64,000 bases of DNA from Melioribacteraceae bacterium (GCA_027030245.1 JALVFE010000038.1:1-64000); one strand, 5' to 3'; shown: positions 34,063-42,752, counted from the first letter of the stretch. The notes: a model not told the origin generated them from the sequence alone. Made by a program: numbers and translations.

Positions 34063-34560
34063 TTAATAAAAATTAAGCGAAATTCTGGTGATTAACCCGA
34101 AGTTTCTTTTTCCCGGGGAAGTCGCCTTTCGAAATTCTAAAATCGCTGGAACGGTATAACCTTCGAAATCTATTGTCCAATTGAGCGAAGCCACATTTCC
34201 GTTTATGGTGTATTCACCTTTCTGCTCTGTTCCGTCGTCGAATTTCAAAGTTAGGGTATTGTTTGAGGCGCTCCATTTGCCTTTATCGACTTCGGTTCCG
34301 GAGGAATCAATCGTTGTCGCTTCGAACGAACCGTCGGCACGGAATACCATCGTAATTTGAACATTTGCTTCCTGTGCAGAAAGGGTGGTGTCGAGTAGAG
34401 GAACCGTAATTGTTGTGAGTTCCCAAGTTCCTACGAGCGCGTTATCAATTGTCGGTTTGGGTTCGGTTGGTCCTTCTTCTGTTTTTTTGCAACCAAAGGA
34501 AATCAACAAAATTAAAACGAGTGCAAACGGAAGTTTTTTAAAAATGTTTCGGGGTGTCAT
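34063..34560 (-). CDS. Lipocalin-like lipoprotein
   Basis: A 165-residue exported lipoprotein. The signal peptide ends in a lipobox LISFGC with the acylated Cys24. The mature protein opens with a proline- and glutamate-rich linker (KKTEEGPTEPKPT), then a lipocalin-like beta-barrel starting ALVGTWELTTI and containing FRADGSFEATTIDSSG and GKWSASNNTLTLKF. The ligand is unknown. The ATG at 34560 has GGAGAT four bases upstream and is preferred to the one at 34572. Confidence 0.85.
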   Translation of the reverse strand: MTPRNIFKKLPFALVLILLISFGCKKTEEGPTEPKPTIDNALVGTWELTTITVPLLDTTLSAQEANVQITMVFRADGSFEATTIDSSGTEVDKGKWSASNNTLTLKFDDGTEQKGEYTINGNVASLNWTIDFEGYTVPAILEFRKATSPGKRNFGLITRISLNFY

Positions 34561-34683
34561 TTTTATCTCCAATTAATTTTGGAATGCTCAATTCAAAATA
34601 AATCACTTCGGAGTATTTGTCAAGTTTAACCAATAAAATTACCGTCTTTTAATTTCTCGGATTGACCGGTAAATAATTTCCCC

Positions 34684-34712
34684 TTGATTCCCAAAAGTTA
34701 ATTATTTAATTT
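34684..34712 (+). promoter_or_regulatory. Possible promoter of the Rrf2 gene
   Basis: TTGATT (34684-34689) and TAATTT (34707-34712) stand 17 bases apart, 24 bases before the ATG. Both match sigma-70-type elements only partly, in a region of high AT content, so the call is tentative. Confidence 0.35.
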
Positions 34713-34735
34713 TAATCGGAAATTTTAATCTGATT

Positions 34736-35167
34736 ATGACTGTAATTTTTTCAAAAAAATGCGAAATCGGACTCCAATCCGTTCTTTTTCTTTCCACGTT
34801 AGAAGAAAATGAAACGGTCAACGCTCAAATCATTTCGAAAAGAGTAAAACAACCGAAAGAATTTGTTTCGAAAGTCTTACAGATTCTTACCAAAAGCGGA
34901 ATCGTTGGTTCGCAAAAAGGGAAAAACGGCGGTTTCTTCCTTGCTAAATCTCCCGACAAAATAAGGTTAATTGAAATTGTGCTTGCAATAGACGGAAATG
35001 AAATTTTCAACAGTTGTGTTCTCGGTTTCCCGGGATGCTCCGACGATCATCCGTGTCCGGTGCATAACACTTGGGGGAAATTGCGCGACAGCGCTTATCA
35101 AATGTTGAGTTCACAAACTTTAAGCGAATTAAAAGACGCTACAAAAGAAAAATTAACATCTCTTTAA
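34736..35167 (+). CDS. Rrf2-family transcriptional regulator with three-cysteine cluster site
   Basis: A 143-residue winged-helix regulator. The helix-turn-helix covers about residues 10-65 (VNAQIISKRVKQPKEFVSKV), with the wing KGKNGGFFLAK, as in IscR and NsrR. Cys94, Cys101 and Cys107 (SCVLGFPGCSDDHPC) are placed to bind an iron-sulphur cluster, which would sense iron-sulphur status or nitric oxide. The target is likely the downstream NapH-like gene, 98 bases away, and its own promoter. No strong ribosome site is seen. Confidence 0.9.
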   Translation: MTVIFSKKCEIGLQSVLFLSTLEENETVNAQIISKRVKQPKEFVSKVLQILTKSGIVGSQKGKNGGFFLAKSPDKIRLIEIVLAIDGNEIFNSCVLGFPGCSDDHPCPVHNTWGKLRDSAYQMLSSQTLSELKDATKEKLTSL

Positions 35168-35264
35168 TTTTCCTAATTATCTTCGTTCGATAGTTTTTTG
35201 ATTTTACGCGGTAAAAAGATATTTTTAATTAGAGAAAAATGTCTTGTTTTATGGTATAAATTAT

Positions 35265-36302
35265 ATGCCTGGAAAGATAATTAAAAATAAAGAAAAACCG
35301 GTTCAAAGCCACAGATTTGCCGTACAAATATTGTTCGTAATTTTTACGGTATGGATCGGAATACAATTTCATTTTTTTGTGAAGTGGTTTGAATCGGGCG
35401 GAACAGCAGGATTTGTGGAAAGACCCCCGGGAGTGGAAGCTTTTCTGCCAATCAGTTCGCTAATGAGTTTATATTATTTTATTCAAACCGGGGAAATTCA
35501 CCATGTGCATCCCGCGGGCTTGTTCATATTTGTCGCTATTATTTCCGTTTCCTTTATTTTCGGTAAATCTTTTTGCAGTTGGATATGCCCGGTAGGGTTT
35601 ATTTCGGAATATATCGGAGAATTCGGAGAGAAAATCCAAAAAAAATTTCTCGGTAAAAAATTAACAATCCCGAAACTTTTAGATTATCCGTTGCGAAGTT
35701 TGAAATACTTGATTCTGGGATTTTTTGCCTATTCTATTTTTACAATGACGGCTGCGGAACTTAACCGCTTTTTGAACAGCTCATACAATATTGTAGCGGA
35801 TATAAAATTGTATTACTTTTTTGCACACATCACAAAATTTTCATTGACGGTTATACTCGTCTTATTTGTTTTGTCGATTCTAATCAGAAATTTTTGGTGC
35901 AGATATCTTTGTCCCTACGGGGCATTACTGGGAATTTTTTCTTTAATAAGTCCGTTCAAAATCAAAAGGAAAGAAGAAACATGTATAGATTGCGGACTTT
36001 GCGCCGAAGCGTGTCCTTCGGGCATTAAGGTCGATAAAGTTAAAACCGTAATTTCCGATGAATGTACTTCATGCATGCAATGCGTGGATGTTTGTCCCGT
36101 TGCCGATACTCTGGTTATCGAGCCGTTAATTCCAAAGAAGAAAAAGTTCGACAAAAAACTGGTAACTTATTTAATTCTCGGAATTTATTTTTTCATCACT
36201 TCGGTGGCATATTTGTCGGGCTATTGGCAAAATGATATTTCTCCCGATATATACCTGCAGCTAAGTAAAAAATTGGATTCCATAGAGCACTCCACTGAAT
36301 AA
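35265..36302 (+). CDS. NapH/NosR-like membrane ferredoxin protein
   Basis: A 345-residue integral membrane protein with five to six helices and a cytoplasmic ferredoxin region. The two membrane-edge motifs are CSWICP (Cys104, 108) and CRYLCP (Cys212, 216). Two 4Fe-4S motifs follow, CIDCGLCAEACP (Cys240, 243, 246, 250) and CTSCMQCVDVCP (Cys267, 270, 273, 277). This fits NapH/CcoG/NosR-type electron carriers between quinol or ferredoxin and a periplasmic oxidoreductase. No nitrate or nitrous-oxide reductase lies here, so the partner is open. The ATG at 35265 is chosen over an in-frame TTG at 35244. A redox-sensing Rrf2 gene is directly upstream. Confidence 0.88.
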   Translation: MPGKIIKNKEKPVQSHRFAVQILFVIFTVWIGIQFHFFVKWFESGGTAGFVERPPGVEAFLPISSLMSLYYFIQTGEIHHVHPAGLFIFVAIISVSFIFGKSFCSWICPVGFISEYIGEFGEKIQKKFLGKKLTIPKLLDYPLRSLKYLILGFFAYSIFTMTAAELNRFLNSSYNIVADIKLYYFFAHITKFSLTVILVLFVLSILIRNFWCRYLCPYGALLGIFSLISPFKIKRKEETCIDCGLCAEACPSGIKVDKVKTVISDECTSCMQCVDVCPVADTLVIEPLIPKKKKFDKKLVTYLILGIYFFITSVAYLSGYWQNDISPDIYLQLSKKLDSIEHSTE

Positions 36303-36550
36303 TTTCAAAACATACTAATTATAATTTCCAATCATACGCCCTTCCGGAGCGGCATTTCAAAAAATTGGCAAAAAAACGAAGGAACCAAAATTAATTTTGG
36401 TGGTAATAAAAACCGCAAATAGCGGTAACCTGTTGAAAAGAAAGGAATTAAGGCGGAAATACAATTTAATCGTGAAAAAGGGGGAATTTTTTATTATATT
36501 TATCTCAGTTTGAGAAAATGTAATTATACAATAAAAAAATGGAAGATGTA
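36303..36550. promoter_or_regulatory. Intergenic region upstream of RNase P RNA
   Basis: About 250 bases. The stretch has a palindromic ACCAAAATTAATTTTGGT (36386-36403) and ACCGCAAATAGCGGT (36410-36424), which could be regulatory hairpins or a terminator of the NapH-like gene. Closer to the RNA are AT-rich stretches including TTATACAAT (36523-36531), a plausible -10 element. No gene is seen. Confidence 0.45.
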
Positions 36551-36988
36551 TTAATGACTCAAGTTGGGCAATTGCTACTCAAGGGGATTAAACTTGAGTA
36601 GAGGAAAGTCCGAACACCGCAGAACAGGGTGCCGGGTAACGCCCGGGGGTTGGCAACGCAAGTTGTCAACTACGGAAAGTGCCACAGAAAATATACCGCC
36701 CCGATTTTGTCGGGGTAAGGGTGAAAAGGCAGGGTAAGAGCCTACCGCTCCGGTAGTAATACCGGAGGTCCCTTTTGGGAGTCCCGGGTTTCCCGGGATC
36801 ACGGCAAACCCCACCCGGTGCAAGGTCAAGCAGAAGAGGTTCCGGTTTTTACCGGAAGAAAGTTGTTCGCTTTCAATCTCTTCGGGTAGACCGCTAAATT
36901 CCGACAGTAATGTCGGAATAAGATAAATAATTGCCGTCCCGGTCTTTTCCGGGATTACAGAATTCGGCTTACAGACTTGAGTCATTAA
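36551..36988 (+). ncRNA. rnpB: RNase P RNA
   Basis: This is the catalytic RNA that trims the 5' leader from tRNA precursors. The diagnostic core GAGGAAAGTCCGAACACC (from 36600) and the 3' core ACAGAATTCGGCTTACAG (36957-36974) are both present. The ends pair perfectly: TTAATGACTCAAG (36551-36563) with CTTGAGTCATTAA (36976-36988), a 13-bp helix P1. Several extra hairpins between the cores (for example CCGGTAGTAATACCGG and TCCCGGGTTTCCCGGGA) show a type A RNA with elaborate peripheral helices. At about 438 nt it is longer than the 350-400 nt that is usual. A long open frame on the opposite strand is spurious. Confidence 0.95.
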
Positions 36989-37011
36989 TCGGTCTTCCGG
37001 CGTGGAAGATA

Positions 37012-38718
37012 ATGATACAAAAACGTTGGACTCTTCAAGAACCTGCTGAGCAAAAATCCGTTTTGGCTCTGGCAGACAGCCTCAATATTTCAAACGTTTT
37101 AGCGGATCTGCTAATTAAACGCGGCGTTACAAACTTTTTCGAAGCTAAAAAATATTTCCGCCCTTCCTTGGAATCTTTACACGATCCGTTTTTGATGAAT
37201 GACATGGAAAAAGCCTCCACACGGGTTATTCAAGCTGTTACCAATAACGAGAAAATCTGCGTTTACGGCGATTACGATGTCGACGGTACCTGTTCGGCGG
37301 CTTTGATGTATATGTTCCTCAAAGAATTGAATGCCCAAGTGGAAATTTACATCCCTAACAGAATCGAAGAAGGATACGGAATTTCCAAGGAAAGTGTCAG
37401 GAAATTAAAAGAAAAAAATACCGACTTGATTATTTCCGTCGATTGCGGAATCACCGCAGTTGAAGAAGTGGAATTAGCTAACGAGCTTGGGATGGAAACG
37501 ATTATTTGCGACCATCATCAGCCGAAGGAAACACTGCCTCCGGCTTTTGCAATACTAGATCCGCTTAAACCGGGCGATGATTATCCATTTAAGTATTTAT
37601 CCGGAGCCGGAATTGCATTCAAATTAGCCCGGGCAATAGCCGATCGAATTGGAAAAAAAGATATGGTTTTAGATTATTTGGATTTGGTCGCTTTAGCCGG
37701 AGCCGCCGATATCGTTCCGCTTGTAGACGAAAACCGTGTTTTGGTTAAAGCAGGCATAGAGAAAATTAATACCAATCCGCGTCCGGGAATATTGGCTTTA
37801 ATTAAAAGTGCCCGTATGGAACCCGGGAATCTTTCGGCAGGACAAATAGTTTTTACCATAGCTCCGCGGATTAATGCGGTCGGAAGATTGGGAGACGCAA
37901 ATAGGGCCGTTGAACTCTTTATCACCGATGATTATGATAAAGCCGTCGAGTTGGCTAAGGTGCTCGAAGGAGAAAATTTTGAACGGCGGAAAATCGATGA
38001 AGTTACTTTTGCGCACGCCGTACAACTTGCAAGCGAAGAGCTCGAGGAAAATTTGGGAATTGTTTTACACGACGATAATTGGCATCCCGGTGTAATCGGA
38101 ATTGTTGCTTCCCGTCTGGTAGAAAAATATTACAGACCTTCGATTATGTTAACCACAATAGACGGAGTTGCCAAAGGTTCTGCGAGGAGTATTGCGGGAT
38201 TTAATATTTACGAGGCTTTGCAAGAATGCCAGGATTTACTGATTCAATTCGGCGGACATAAAGCGGCAGCCGGTTTGGAGCTGAAAAAAGAGAATATTAT
38301 ACCTTTCAAAAACAGATTCAACGAAATTTTAAAACGTTCGCTGACACATGAAAAAATTCAACCCGAAATCATAATCGATGCGAAAATTTCTTTAAATGAG
38401 ATAACGCCTAAATTTGTTAGAATTCTGGACCAGTTCGCTCCTTTTGGCCCGGGAAATATGCGACCTATTTTCCTTGCCGAAAATGTACTGATAAAAAGCG
38501 CTCCGCGGATAGTGGGAACAAACCATTTGATAACTACGTTCAGTCAGAACGGCACAGACAGGATATACGATGCAATCGGGTTTAATTTGGCGGGTTACGC
38601 AAAAGAAATTAACAACAGCAACATGGTAGCGGATATTGTTTTTACAATCGAAAAAATTACACGGAACGACAGAACTTTTCCGCAACTTAGATTGAAAGAT
38701 TTACGAATAAAACATTAA
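37012..38718 (+). CDS. recJ: Single-stranded-DNA-specific exonuclease RecJ
   Basis: A 568-residue 5'-3' exonuclease acting in recombination and repair. The DHH motifs are visible: VYGDYDVDGTCSA, SVDCGITAVEE, ICDHHQP and LSGAGIAFKLARA, followed by the DHHA1 region FGGHKAAAGLELK. The length is usual for the family (about 560-580). The ATG at 37012 has GGAAG three to seven bases upstream and starts only 24 bases after the RNase P RNA. Upstream in-frame ATG codons overlap the RNA and are rejected. It is followed by yebC, ruvC and ruvA, a DNA repair group. Confidence 0.95.
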   Translation: MIQKRWTLQEPAEQKSVLALADSLNISNVLADLLIKRGVTNFFEAKKYFRPSLESLHDPFLMNDMEKASTRVIQAVTNNEKICVYGDYDVDGTCSAALMYMFLKELNAQVEIYIPNRIEEGYGISKESVRKLKEKNTDLIISVDCGITAVEEVELANELGMETIICDHHQPKETLPPAFAILDPLKPGDDYPFKYLSGAGIAFKLARAIADRIGKKDMVLDYLDLVALAGAADIVPLVDENRVLVKAGIEKINTNPRPGILALIKSARMEPGNLSAGQIVFTIAPRINAVGRLGDANRAVELFITDDYDKAVELAKVLEGENFERRKIDEVTFAHAVQLASEELEENLGIVLHDDNWHPGVIGIVASRLVEKYYRPSIMLTTIDGVAKGSARSIAGFNIYEALQECQDLLIQFGGHKAAAGLELKKENIIPFKNRFNEILKRSLTHEKIQPEIIIDAKISLNEITPKFVRILDQFAPFGPGNMRPIFLAENVLIKSAPRIVGTNHLITTFSQNGTDRIYDAIGFNLAGYAKEINNSNMVADIVFTIEKITRNDRTFPQLRLKDLRIKH

Positions 38719-38748
38719 ATTTCAGAAAAAGATTTTAGGAGTTTAATT

Positions 38749-39480
38749 ATGTCGGGTCATTCAAAATGGTCAACCATAAAAAGAAAGAAAGCCGCTCAAG
38801 ATGCAAAGCGCGGGAAAATATTTACTAAATTGATTAAAGAAATAACAATAGCTACGCGTCAAGGCGGTGCGGATCCCGCTGCTAATCCCCGTTTACGCTT
38901 GGCAATAGATAATGCGAAATCGGCTAATATGCCGATGGATAACATTAAAAGGGCAATTAAAAAAGCAAGCGGAGAATCCGGCGGCGATAATTATATGGAA
39001 ATTACTTACGAAGGTTACGGACCCGGCGGAATTGCGATTTTAATTGAAAGCGTTACCGATAATAAAAACAGAACGGTTGCGGAAGTTAGACATTTGCTGA
39101 ACAAACACGGGGGAAGTCTGGGCGAGTCCGGTTCCGTGGCATGGATGTTCGACAGAAAAGGAATAATTACAATTTCCAAACAAGATAAAACCGAAGACGA
39201 AGTTTTGGAAGTTGTTCTGGATGCCGGAGCCGAAGATTTACAAACGGAAGAAGATTTTTTTGAAGTGACAACAGCCGTTGAAGATTTCGAAAATGTTCGT
39301 AGAGCCGTTCAAGATGCAAACCTCGAAATCGAAAATGCTTCTTTGCAATGGATTGCTAAAAATTCCGTTTCCGTAAGCGGGGAAACTGCGGAAAAAGCAA
39401 TGAAATTAATTGATGCGTTGGAAGATAACGACGACGTCCAAAACGTTTATACTAACGCCGACTTCGTTGACGAAGAATAA
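38749..39480 (+). CDS. yebC: YebC/PmpR family protein
   Basis: A 243-residue three-domain protein. The N-terminal MSGHSKWSTIKRKKAAQDA is diagnostic. The family has been described as a DNA-binding regulator and, more recently, as a translation factor that helps ribosomes past difficult sequences. It has a TTTTAGGAG ribosome site. In many genomes yebC stands next to ruvCAB, as here. Confidence 0.96.
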   Translation: MSGHSKWSTIKRKKAAQDAKRGKIFTKLIKEITIATRQGGADPAANPRLRLAIDNAKSANMPMDNIKRAIKKASGESGGDNYMEITYEGYGPGGIAILIESVTDNKNRTVAEVRHLLNKHGGSLGESGSVAWMFDRKGIITISKQDKTEDEVLEVVLDAGAEDLQTEEDFFEVTTAVEDFENVRRAVQDANLEIENASLQWIAKNSVSVSGETAEKAMKLIDALEDNDDVQNVYTNADFVDEE

Positions 39481-39504
39481 ATTTATTAAACTTATCCTAA
39501 ACTT

Positions 39505-40041
39505 ATGACTATTTTAGGAATTGATCCCGGTACCAGATTAACCGGCTATGGAATAGTAGCTTATGATAATAACGAGCTTACATATATCGATTCCGGTATA
39601 ATTCAACCTCCACCAACGGCATCACTTGCCGAAAAACTTGAAAAAATTTACGACGAAATAGAAAAATTAATTAAAAAATATCATCCCACGGAATTTTCTC
39701 TGGAAACCGCATTTTACGGTAAGAATGTTCAATCCGTAATGAAAATAGGATACGTAAGGGGAATTTCGCTGCTGGTTTCTGCACATAACGGTCTGGATCC
39801 GGCGCAATATTCGCCCCGGGAAATTAAAAAAGCTGTTGTGGGAACCGGAGCCGCTACAAAAGAACAAGTCCAATTTATGATAAAAAAACTTCTCGGTTTG
39901 AAAAAAGGGAAAATGAAAACCGATGAGTCGGATGCGCTTGCCACTGCAATTTGTCATGCTTTTAAAAAAGGTATGCCTGTTAAAAAATCAAGCACATGGG
40001 CAAATTTCGTTAAAGACAATCCGGATATGGTAATAGAATAA
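39505..40041 (+). CDS. ruvC: Holliday junction resolvase RuvC
   Basis: A 178-residue endonuclease that cuts Holliday junctions. The catalytic acids are in ILGIDPGTRLTGYG (Asp7), LETAFYG (Glu67), and KTDESDALATAICHA (two aspartates). The length fits. It is 24 bases after yebC and is followed five bases later by ruvA. No ruvB is seen in the window, so the branch-migration motor is encoded elsewhere. Confidence 0.96.
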   Translation: MTILGIDPGTRLTGYGIVAYDNNELTYIDSGIIQPPPTASLAEKLEKIYDEIEKLIKKYHPTEFSLETAFYGKNVQSVMKIGYVRGISLLVSAHNGLDPAQYSPREIKKAVVGTGAATKEQVQFMIKKLLGLKKGKMKTDESDALATAICHAFKKGMPVKKSSTWANFVKDNPDMVIE

Positions 40042-40046
40042 TATTT

Positions 40047-40637
40047 ATGATAGCAAAACTTAGCGGAAAAATAATCGAGAAAAAACCTACCGAAATTATT
40101 ATTGACGTAAACGGTGTGGGTTATCAAGTATTTATTTCATTTAACACTTTCGAAGATATTCCGGAACTCAACGAAAACACGGAAATTTTCACTTATCTAA
40201 GCGTAAGGGAAAATTCGCTTACTTTGTTCGGGTTTTCCACAATTTCCGAAAAAAATCTTTTTGAAAGATTGATTTCCGTTAGCGGTGTGGGACCTAAACT
40301 TGCCCAAAGCATTCTATCGGGAATACAAACAAATGAATTGATTGATGCTATTGCATCCGGCGATAAATCGAGATTAGTGGCAATTCCCGGTGTTGGAAGA
40401 AAAACAGCCGAGCGTTTGGTGATAGAACTTAAAGATAAAATGGATTCGGTGGAAACAGAGACGGAACATGTACACGAAGGTGCGGCTTTAATTAAAAACG
40501 ATGCGGTAAATGCCTTAATTGCTCTCGGGTATAATAAAAAAACCGCCGAACTAACCGTGAGAAAAATTCTTGATTTACAACCTGATATTTCACTTGAAGA
40601 GCTTATTAAAACTTCGTTGGGGAATTTAACCAAATAA
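40047..40637 (+). CDS. ruvA: Holliday junction branch-migration protein RuvA
   Basis: A 196-residue junction-binding protein. The OB-fold (about 1-62) is followed by helix-hairpin-helix motifs (SVSGVGPKLAQSILSG and AIPGVGRKTAERLVIELK) and the C-terminal domain III that contacts RuvB (ALIALGYNKKTAELTVRKI). It lies five bases after ruvC. A weak hairpin follows the stop. Confidence 0.96.
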   Translation: MIAKLSGKIIEKKPTEIIIDVNGVGYQVFISFNTFEDIPELNENTEIFTYLSVRENSLTLFGFSTISEKNLFERLISVSGVGPKLAQSILSGIQTNELIDAIASGDKSRLVAIPGVGRKTAERLVIELKDKMDSVETETEHVHEGAALIKNDAVNALIALGYNKKTAELTVRKILDLQPDISLEELIKTSLGNLTK

Positions 40638-40657
40638 ATTCCGTTTTAGAGGTAATC

Positions 40658-40678
40658 GAAAGTAAAACTTTCCCTTTT
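40658..40678 (+). terminator. Weak hairpin after ruvA
   Basis: GAAAGT and ACTTTC (40658-40663 and 40667-40672) form a six-pair stem with a three-base loop, followed by CCTTTTTGGG. It is short and the T-run is interrupted, so termination would be partial. Confidence 0.35.
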
Positions 40679-40713
40679 TGGGTTATTTCAGAAAACAATA
40701 ATAGGACAAAATG

Positions 40714-40742
40714 TTGTAAATAATTCATAAAAAAACTATATT
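40714..40742 (+). promoter_or_regulatory. Promoter-like element upstream of the Nif3-like gene
   Basis: TTGTAA (40714-40719) and TATATT (40737-40742) lie 17 bases apart, a good match to a sigma-70-type promoter. The -10 box is inside an AT palindrome (AACTATAT T ATATAGTT, 40734-40750). Transcription would start near 40750, just before a small open frame at 40758. Confidence 0.5.
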
Positions 40743-40757
40743 ATATAGTTCAAAAAT

Positions 40758-40844
40758 ATGAAATTATTAAACTTTTACACGAACGATAAGAAAATACCAG
40801 AATATTCCGAAAAAAAGGGAATTTATATCAAAATGCACTCCTAA
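40758..40844 (+). CDS. Candidate small leader ORF (28 codons)
   Basis: An ATG at 40758 opens a 28-codon frame that begins MKLLNFYTNDKKIPEY, ends in KMHS, and stops with TAA at 40842-40844. The stop lies in the loop of a hairpin at 40830-40860. There is no ribosome site, but the predicted transcript start is only about eight bases upstream. A short frame ending inside a hairpin looks like an attenuation leader; it could also be chance. Confidence 0.3.
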   Translation: MKLLNFYTNDKKIPEYSEKKGIYIKMHS

Positions 40845-40864
40845 CAAAAGGGTGCATTTTTTTT
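40830..40864 (+). terminator. Terminator-like hairpin touching the Nif3-like start codon
   Basis: AAAATGCACTCC (40830-40841) and GGGTGCATTTT (40850-40860) form an 11-bp stem with an eight-base loop, followed by a T-run of eight ending exactly at the ATG of the next gene (40865). This is a normal terminator shape in an abnormal place, and leaves the gene without a ribosome site. Confidence 0.7.
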
Positions 40865-42001
40865 ATGACTGCGAGAGAAATTATTACATATTTGGAAAAT
40901 TGGGCTCCGCCGGGAGCCGCATGGGAAAGGGACAACGTCGGACTTCAAGTCGGTTCGGCGGATAGAAAGGTAAATAAAATTTTTCTGTGTCTCGAACTTA
41001 CCGAAAATGCACTAAACTCGGCAATTGCAAATAAGTGCAATTTTATTTTCACACACCACCCGTTAATTTTTCATCCCGTTTACAAATTCGATACAGATAA
41101 AAATCCTAAAGCAAAACTTATTCAACAGATTTTGAAAAACGATATAACCGTTTACTCGGCGCATACAAATTTGGATTTTACAAAGAACGGTGTGAGTTTC
41201 GAGCTTGCAAAATCTTTGAGCTTAAAAAATATCCGGTTTCTCAAAAATTTAGACAATACACTAAGCAAATTAACCGTTTTTGTTCCCGAAGAAGCGCTCG
41301 AAAAAGTATCCGGTGCAATTTTTTCTTCGGGCGGCGGGGTAATCGGAGAATATAAGAAATGCAGTTATCTTGTAAACGGAACGGGAACTTTCGAGGGTTC
41401 CGATGAAACGAATCCCGCTGTAGGTACCAAAGGACAATTCGAAAAGGTTCCGGAAATAAGACTGGAGGTTTTAATAAGTAATTGGAATTTACCGGCTGCA
41501 ATTCGTTCAATGATAAAAGCCCATCCATACGAAGAGCCGGCATTTGATATTTATCCGTTAAAAAACACAAATCCGAATTTTGGAATGGGCGCCGTTGGAG
41601 AGTTGGAAAAACCGTTGACAGAAGACGAATTCTTAAATCATGTTTGTAACTCTCTCAAAATTAATAACCTGCGTTATACCTCAGGAAAAAGGAAAAAGAT
41701 TAAAACCGTTGCGGTTTGCGGCGGAAGTTGCAGCGATTTATTGAACGAAGCAATTGGCAGTGGTGCCGATGCGTTTGTTACCGCAGATATTAAATACCAT
41801 ACTTTTCAAGATGCGGAAAACCGTATTCTTTTCATAGATGCGGGACATTATGAAACCGAAATTCTTTCGCTTAATGCGGTTAAACATAAACTCGAAAAAT
41901 TTATTAGCGAAAAGAAGGAAAACATTAAAATATTGAAATATAAAGGGTCTACGAACCCTGTAAAATTTTATAATAAAAAAGGAGAAAACCAAATTGCATA
42001 A
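40865..42001 (+). CDS. Nif3-like dinuclear metal centre protein
   Basis: A 378-residue protein of the NIF3/DUF34 family. The metal site is visible in FIFTHHPLIFHP, VYSAHTNLDFTKNG and, near the C-terminus, FIDAGHYETE. The insert between the two halves (about 130-240) is the PII-like domain of longer members. The family is linked to hydrolase or cofactor-repair roles that are not settled. The start fits relatives (MTAREIITYLENWAP), but it follows a T-run and hairpin with no ribosome site. It overlaps the next gene's start. Confidence 0.92.
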   Translation: MTAREIITYLENWAPPGAAWERDNVGLQVGSADRKVNKIFLCLELTENALNSAIANKCNFIFTHHPLIFHPVYKFDTDKNPKAKLIQQILKNDITVYSAHTNLDFTKNGVSFELAKSLSLKNIRFLKNLDNTLSKLTVFVPEEALEKVSGAIFSSGGGVIGEYKKCSYLVNGTGTFEGSDETNPAVGTKGQFEKVPEIRLEVLISNWNLPAAIRSMIKAHPYEEPAFDIYPLKNTNPNFGMGAVGELEKPLTEDEFLNHVCNSLKINNLRYTSGKRKKIKTVAVCGGSCSDLLNEAIGSGADAFVTADIKYHTFQDAENRILFIDAGHYETEILSLNAVKHKLEKFISEKKENIKILKYKGSTNPVKFYNKKGENQIA

Positions 42002-42731
42002 TCGATTATCAATCTTATACGAATTGCAGTTAATTGACGACCAACTCGATGAACTTGAGGAGTTGCGTGGCGATCTTCCTTTGGCGGTAAACGAATTAAA
42101 AAGCCGTATTTCGTCAATCCAATCCAATATTAAAGAAAAGGAAGACTTAAAAGAAGAACTCCTCGAAAAACGTAAAAACAACGATGAAGAAATCGAAAGG
42201 TTGAACGAAAATTTGAAGAAATTCAAATCGCAGTTATATCAAGTGAGAAACAATAAAGAATACGATGCGCTCACAAAAGAAATCGATCACACCGAAGAAA
42301 AAATCGTTCAGCTGGAAGATGAGAATAAAGAAGCCGAAAATATGATCGATAAATTAAAGTTGGAAATAGAAGAGCTTTTGCCTCAAGTAGAAGAACTGGA
42401 AGCTGAGATTAAGGTAAAAGAGGAAGAATTAAGCAAAATTATAAAAGCCAACGAACGTGAAGAAATAAAATTGCATAAAGAGCGGGAAAAAGTTGCATCG
42501 CAAATAAGAAAATCCGATTACAATACGTATATGCGTGTCAGAAAAGCTTTAAGAGGCAAAGCAATTGCCACTATTTCCCGCGGGGCATGCACAGGCTGCC
42601 ATAATGTAGTGCCGCCTCAAAGACAAATAGAAATTAAAGCGAACAAAAGACTCTATACTTGCGAATCTTGCGGGAGACTTTTGGTATCGCCGGAAATTGC
42701 CGAAGAGGTTGAAAAGAAATTACAGCTATAA
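41994..42731 (+). CDS. Coiled-coil protein with C4 zinc ribbon
   Basis: A 245-residue protein. About residues 5-175 are a long coiled coil (heavily charged, e.g. KSRISSIQSNIKEKEDLKEE). A C-terminal zinc ribbon (CTGCHNVVPP and YTCESCGRLL) binds one zinc. It belongs to the zf-RING_7/CdsZ group that is usually next to nif3-like genes; proposed roles concern RNA or ribosome binding. The start is TTG at 41994 with AGGAG nine bases upstream, overlapping the Nif3-like stop by eight bases. Confidence 0.9.
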   Translation: MHNRLSILYELQLIDDQLDELEELRGDLPLAVNELKSRISSIQSNIKEKEDLKEELLEKRKNNDEEIERLNENLKKFKSQLYQVRNNKEYDALTKEIDHTEEKIVQLEDENKEAENMIDKLKLEIEELLPQVEELEAEIKVKEEELSKIIKANEREEIKLHKEREKVASQIRKSDYNTYMRVRKALRGKAIATISRGACTGCHNVVPPQRQIEIKANKRLYTCESCGRLLVSPEIAEEVEKKLQL

Positions 42732-42752
42732 TCATCTAAATTAATCTGGTGT

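Noticed and set aside
36575-36985. 136-codon open frame on the minus strand
   Set aside because: It lies wholly inside the RNase P RNA and is a shadow of its structured, GC-rich sequence.
40758-40844. The small frame considered as an established gene
   Set aside because: Kept only as a low-confidence candidate, since it has no ribosome site and conservation is unknown.
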